Below, in pieces: positions 21,601 to 23,390 of a stretch of 23,390 bases of DNA (the stretch's first letter is position 1; each line of letters opens with the position of its first letter). The stretch spans positions 1 to 23,390 of the forward strand of contig JADHYX010000351.1 of NCBI GenBank assembly GCA_027604685.1, given 5' to 3'. The notes beneath the pieces were generated by a model, which did no database searches, was not told where the DNA came from, and saw nothing but the letters and a program-made list of their open reading frames with translations. The position numbers were made by a program, and so were the translations under genes. Origin of the DNA: Lobulomyces angularis (taxonomy: Eukaryota; Chytridiomycota; Chytridiomycetes; Lobulomycetales; Lobulomycetaceae).

Positions 21601-23390
21601 GTCAATTTTTTCCATGTTTTCACCTAAAAATTTTAGTTGAGTTAATTTAAAAATGAACTCTTTAAAACTACCAAATCCAAACGAAAACCACCCCGTATAA
21701 TTAGAGTAAACTGTGATCTTAATTAAATTATTGGTTTCATCTATGGAATGGACTAATTTAAAATTTTGATCAAATGAAACCGTGTACGCGTTTTTTGAGT
21801 CAGTATCTGGTTTATTTGCAAGAATATTCAAACGGTTTTTTTGATAATGAAATGGATTTGAAGCAAATGTTTCAATTTCCGTGTTTTGGGTAATTAAGTT
21901 TCCAAGTGTCATATTTGCAAGTTCATCTAGTTCGGATTCACTTAGAACTCCTGGGTTTTGATACCAATTCTTGTCGCCATCTCTAAGTCTAATGAATTGT
22001 TCTTTAATTGAAGCATGCATTAAGGGTCCAACACTTCCTACAATATGATCTTCTGCTAAGCATCCTACAAAGGCCTCTAAATTCTCAATCTTTCCATAAA
22101 TGGATTTTAATATATCTTGCACTTTCACATCCGAAGATATATCTGACCAAGTTGATGCTGGAGGCAAATCTAACGATATTCTCGCTTCGTTGTACTTTCT
22201 AATGCCCAGTTCTCTTGATCTACAAAACAAAGAAATTCATATTACTTTTTTCTAGTTTTTCCTTTTATTTTACCGTTGTATAGTTGCAGCTAATAAGTCA
22301 TACCCCAACGGACCATTAAAGGGTAATTTACTTCTAAGATCTTCAACATATCGTAGATCAACCTATTATTTATTATTGAAAAAATAAAATTTTTATACAA
22401 TTTAATTTTTGTTTTAATTTTTTCCCAACCAACTGCTTTCCAGATATAGCCATACCCCGCAGTATGGGTTCAATCCCATGCTTAATTAACTGCTCTATTT
22501 CAAATAGAGAATCCCTAAGCAGTAAGTGACCTGCTTTAATTCCATCTCCATTTTCATCCACTCTGAAAATTACACTGTTAACGGCTCCATGCGCATACCG
22601 ATATGCTACATTCGAAAAAAACATATCTATTCCTGGATTTACTTCTGGATTATAACCTTCATACTCTGGTAATGGTTCACCCAAAAGTTGTGGAATATAC
22701 TATTGAATAAATTAAAAAAAAATTAAATAGAATTATATCTTTATTTTTTATATTCGTTTTTAATTTCAAAATTCCCACCTAAAAAAGCACAGATGAATTG
22801 AAGTAGTAGTAGGAACTAACTGCAAGTTAATTATTGGAAACGGCCAAAGTCCTGCCGGCTTAAAATCAATTGGTACTTTATAGGGATATTCTCCTGTTTT
22901 TTCTAAGGTACTATTCAGCAGTCCATCTTTGAACAATCGAATTTTTTTATTGCTCTCCTAATAATATTATAAAGCATTTAATAAAAACTTGATTTGCAAA
23001 ATTTTTTACGTAATCATTGCCATATAAGCCAGATCCGTCTAGGAAATAAAAAAAATTTAGTATATTAAATTTCTTTTTTTTTTTTTTTTACCTGACTAAC
23101 AGTAATTTTTTGAATAATTGCTATAACCCAACGCCTTGCGTTTTGAAACAGTTGTTCATCATTTAATTCAGGATGTCTCAACTTTAACAGTTTTGCTCTT
23201 CTATTGTGTTCCCTAAAAAAATGTAAAAGATAAATGATACAAATTTATTAAATTTGTTTGTATGTTAAATCAAAATTATATTTTATTTTTTATATTCGTT
23301 TTTAATTTCAAAATTCCCACCTAAAAAATCACAGATGAATTGAAGTAGTAGTAGGAAATAACTGCAAGTTAATTATTTGAAACGGACAAA
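18684..23390 (-). CDS. Heme peroxidase-DOMON-cytochrome b561-b5-b5 reductase fusion (5' partial, rearranged)
   Basis: Exons that splice in frame: 22699-22430, 22362-22274, 22219-21672, 21623-21213, 21127-21027, 20965-20822, 20702-20441, 20387-20313, 20260-19528, 19467-19346, 19267-19159, 19094-18997, 18943-18841, 18768-18684 (1,049 residues, stop TAA). Domains: animal-type peroxidase (YIPQLLGEPLP; proximal-His region VAYRYAHGAV; IEPILRG; IRKYNEAR; RDGDKNWYQNPG), DOMON (GWFSFGFGENMEKIDAF), b561 with four His (VFHGLS, KIHQMF, TLHSYIG, NYHKWIG), cytochrome b5 (YTWEEI, GDTIFDVQSYMDRHPGG, EHSRLAMFNLAAMAIG), then b5 reductase (FRPYTAVRY, IYGGLMTS, GGNGLTF, VFICGPPEM). Inferred path: NAD(P)H, FAD, b5, b561 hemes across the membrane, DOMON heme, outside peroxidase. 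Further upstream, exons at 22957-22779 and 23038-23010 (GSGLYGNDY) and 23212-23092 (REHN) belong to the peroxidase but lie in the wrong order. The true start is outside the window. As assembled the peroxidase part may not be expressible. Confidence 0.88.
22741..22848. repeat. Direct repeat, copy 1 (end of an intact peroxidase exon plus intron start)
   Basis: These 108 nt recur at 23283-23390 with four substitutions and no gaps, an offset of 542 nt. Copy 1 covers the last 70 nt of the exon 22957-22779, its GT donor and about 38 nt of intron. The exon is open here: the codon before the two final Phe is TGC (22789-22787). Weaker similarity continues a further 15 nt or so into the intron with a one-base gap. 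Confidence 0.95.
23092..23212 (-). other. Displaced peroxidase exon with the REHN motif
   Basis: The exon encodes (R)EHNRRAKLLKLRHPELND followed by EQLFQNARRWVIAIIQKITV and SQ, the helix that follows the distal-side loop in animal-type peroxidases. It needs a phase-2 donor before it and ends in phase 0. Those phases fit exactly between the exon ending SIHLCFF (22957-22779, phase 2) and the exon starting YIPQLLG (22699, phase 0). In the genome, however, it lies upstream of both 23038-23010 and 22957-22779. Splicing to its actual next exon would hit a stop after about ten residues. Confidence 0.8.
23283..23390. repeat. Direct repeat, copy 2 (stop-bearing copy, cut by window end)
   Basis: This copy runs to the last base of the window, so its full length is unknown. 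It differs from copy 1 at 23329, 23358, 23378 and 23386. The change at 23329 turns the TGC codon into TGA in the peroxidase frame (minus strand 23331-23329), ten nt before the exon's splice donor. It is this copy, not copy 1, that is followed by the exon with the REHN motif. Confidence 0.95.

Noticed and set aside
23329..23331. TGA read as a sense codon, making repeat copy 2 functional
   Set aside because: TGA ends the La and membrane-protein genes in this window, so the standard code applies.
1..23390. CRISPR array, insertion sequence or operon structure
   Set aside because: No spaced direct repeats or prokaryotic gene organisation are present; all supported genes are eukaryotic, most with introns.

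Overview
This is a eukaryotic nuclear window: very AT-rich, dense in genes, with many short introns (mostly about 40-135 nt, GT...AG, acceptors usually TAG or AAG) and long A or T runs between genes. TAA, TAG and TGA are all used as stops, so the code is standard. Two Ser/Thr-rich secreted proteins with GPI-type tails, a short yeast-like La protein and a Fanzor remnant suggest a fungus or a close zoosporic or early-branching relative. The exact lineage cannot be read from the sequence. Gene models were built by hand; every complete multi-exon model has matching splice phases and a total length divisible by three.

Layout: 1-56, GC-rich Gly/Ser-coding end of an unknown neighbour. 192-1343 (+), decayed Fanzor (eukaryotic TnpB-like) gene. 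1846-9757 (-), 12-exon giant kinesin-4-type motor (2,472 aa). 10172-11187 (+), La protein (293 aa). 11366-11713 (-), Urm1 (93 aa). 11824-13115 (+), multipass membrane protein, possibly EI24/RRT8-like (329 aa). 13259-16115 (+), GCFC/PAXBP1-type splicing protein (742 aa). 16571-16995 and 17777-18181 (-), two small GPI-type secreted proteins. 18684-23390 (-), 3' part of a very large multidomain redox protein that runs off the right edge.

The most striking gene is the last. In one reading order it carries an animal-type heme peroxidase, a DOMON domain, a four-histidine cytochrome b561 membrane core, a cytochrome b5 domain split by an insertion of about 77 residues, and a cytochrome b5 reductase (FAD/NAD) module. 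By inference this is a complete NAD(P)H-to-outside electron chain ending at a peroxidase, with the overall plan of a dual oxidase but made from other parts. Its 5' side is rearranged: the exon carrying the REHN peroxidase motif lies upstream of two exons that should precede it, and a 108-nt segment is duplicated 542 nt away with four differences, one of which makes a stop codon.

The middle genes are housekeeping functions (mitotic/transport motor, RNA 3'-end chaperone, tRNA thiolation, splicing). They are arranged as divergent pairs (kinesin/La, Urm1/membrane protein) and one convergent pair (La/Urm1), with intergenic gaps of about 110-410 nt.
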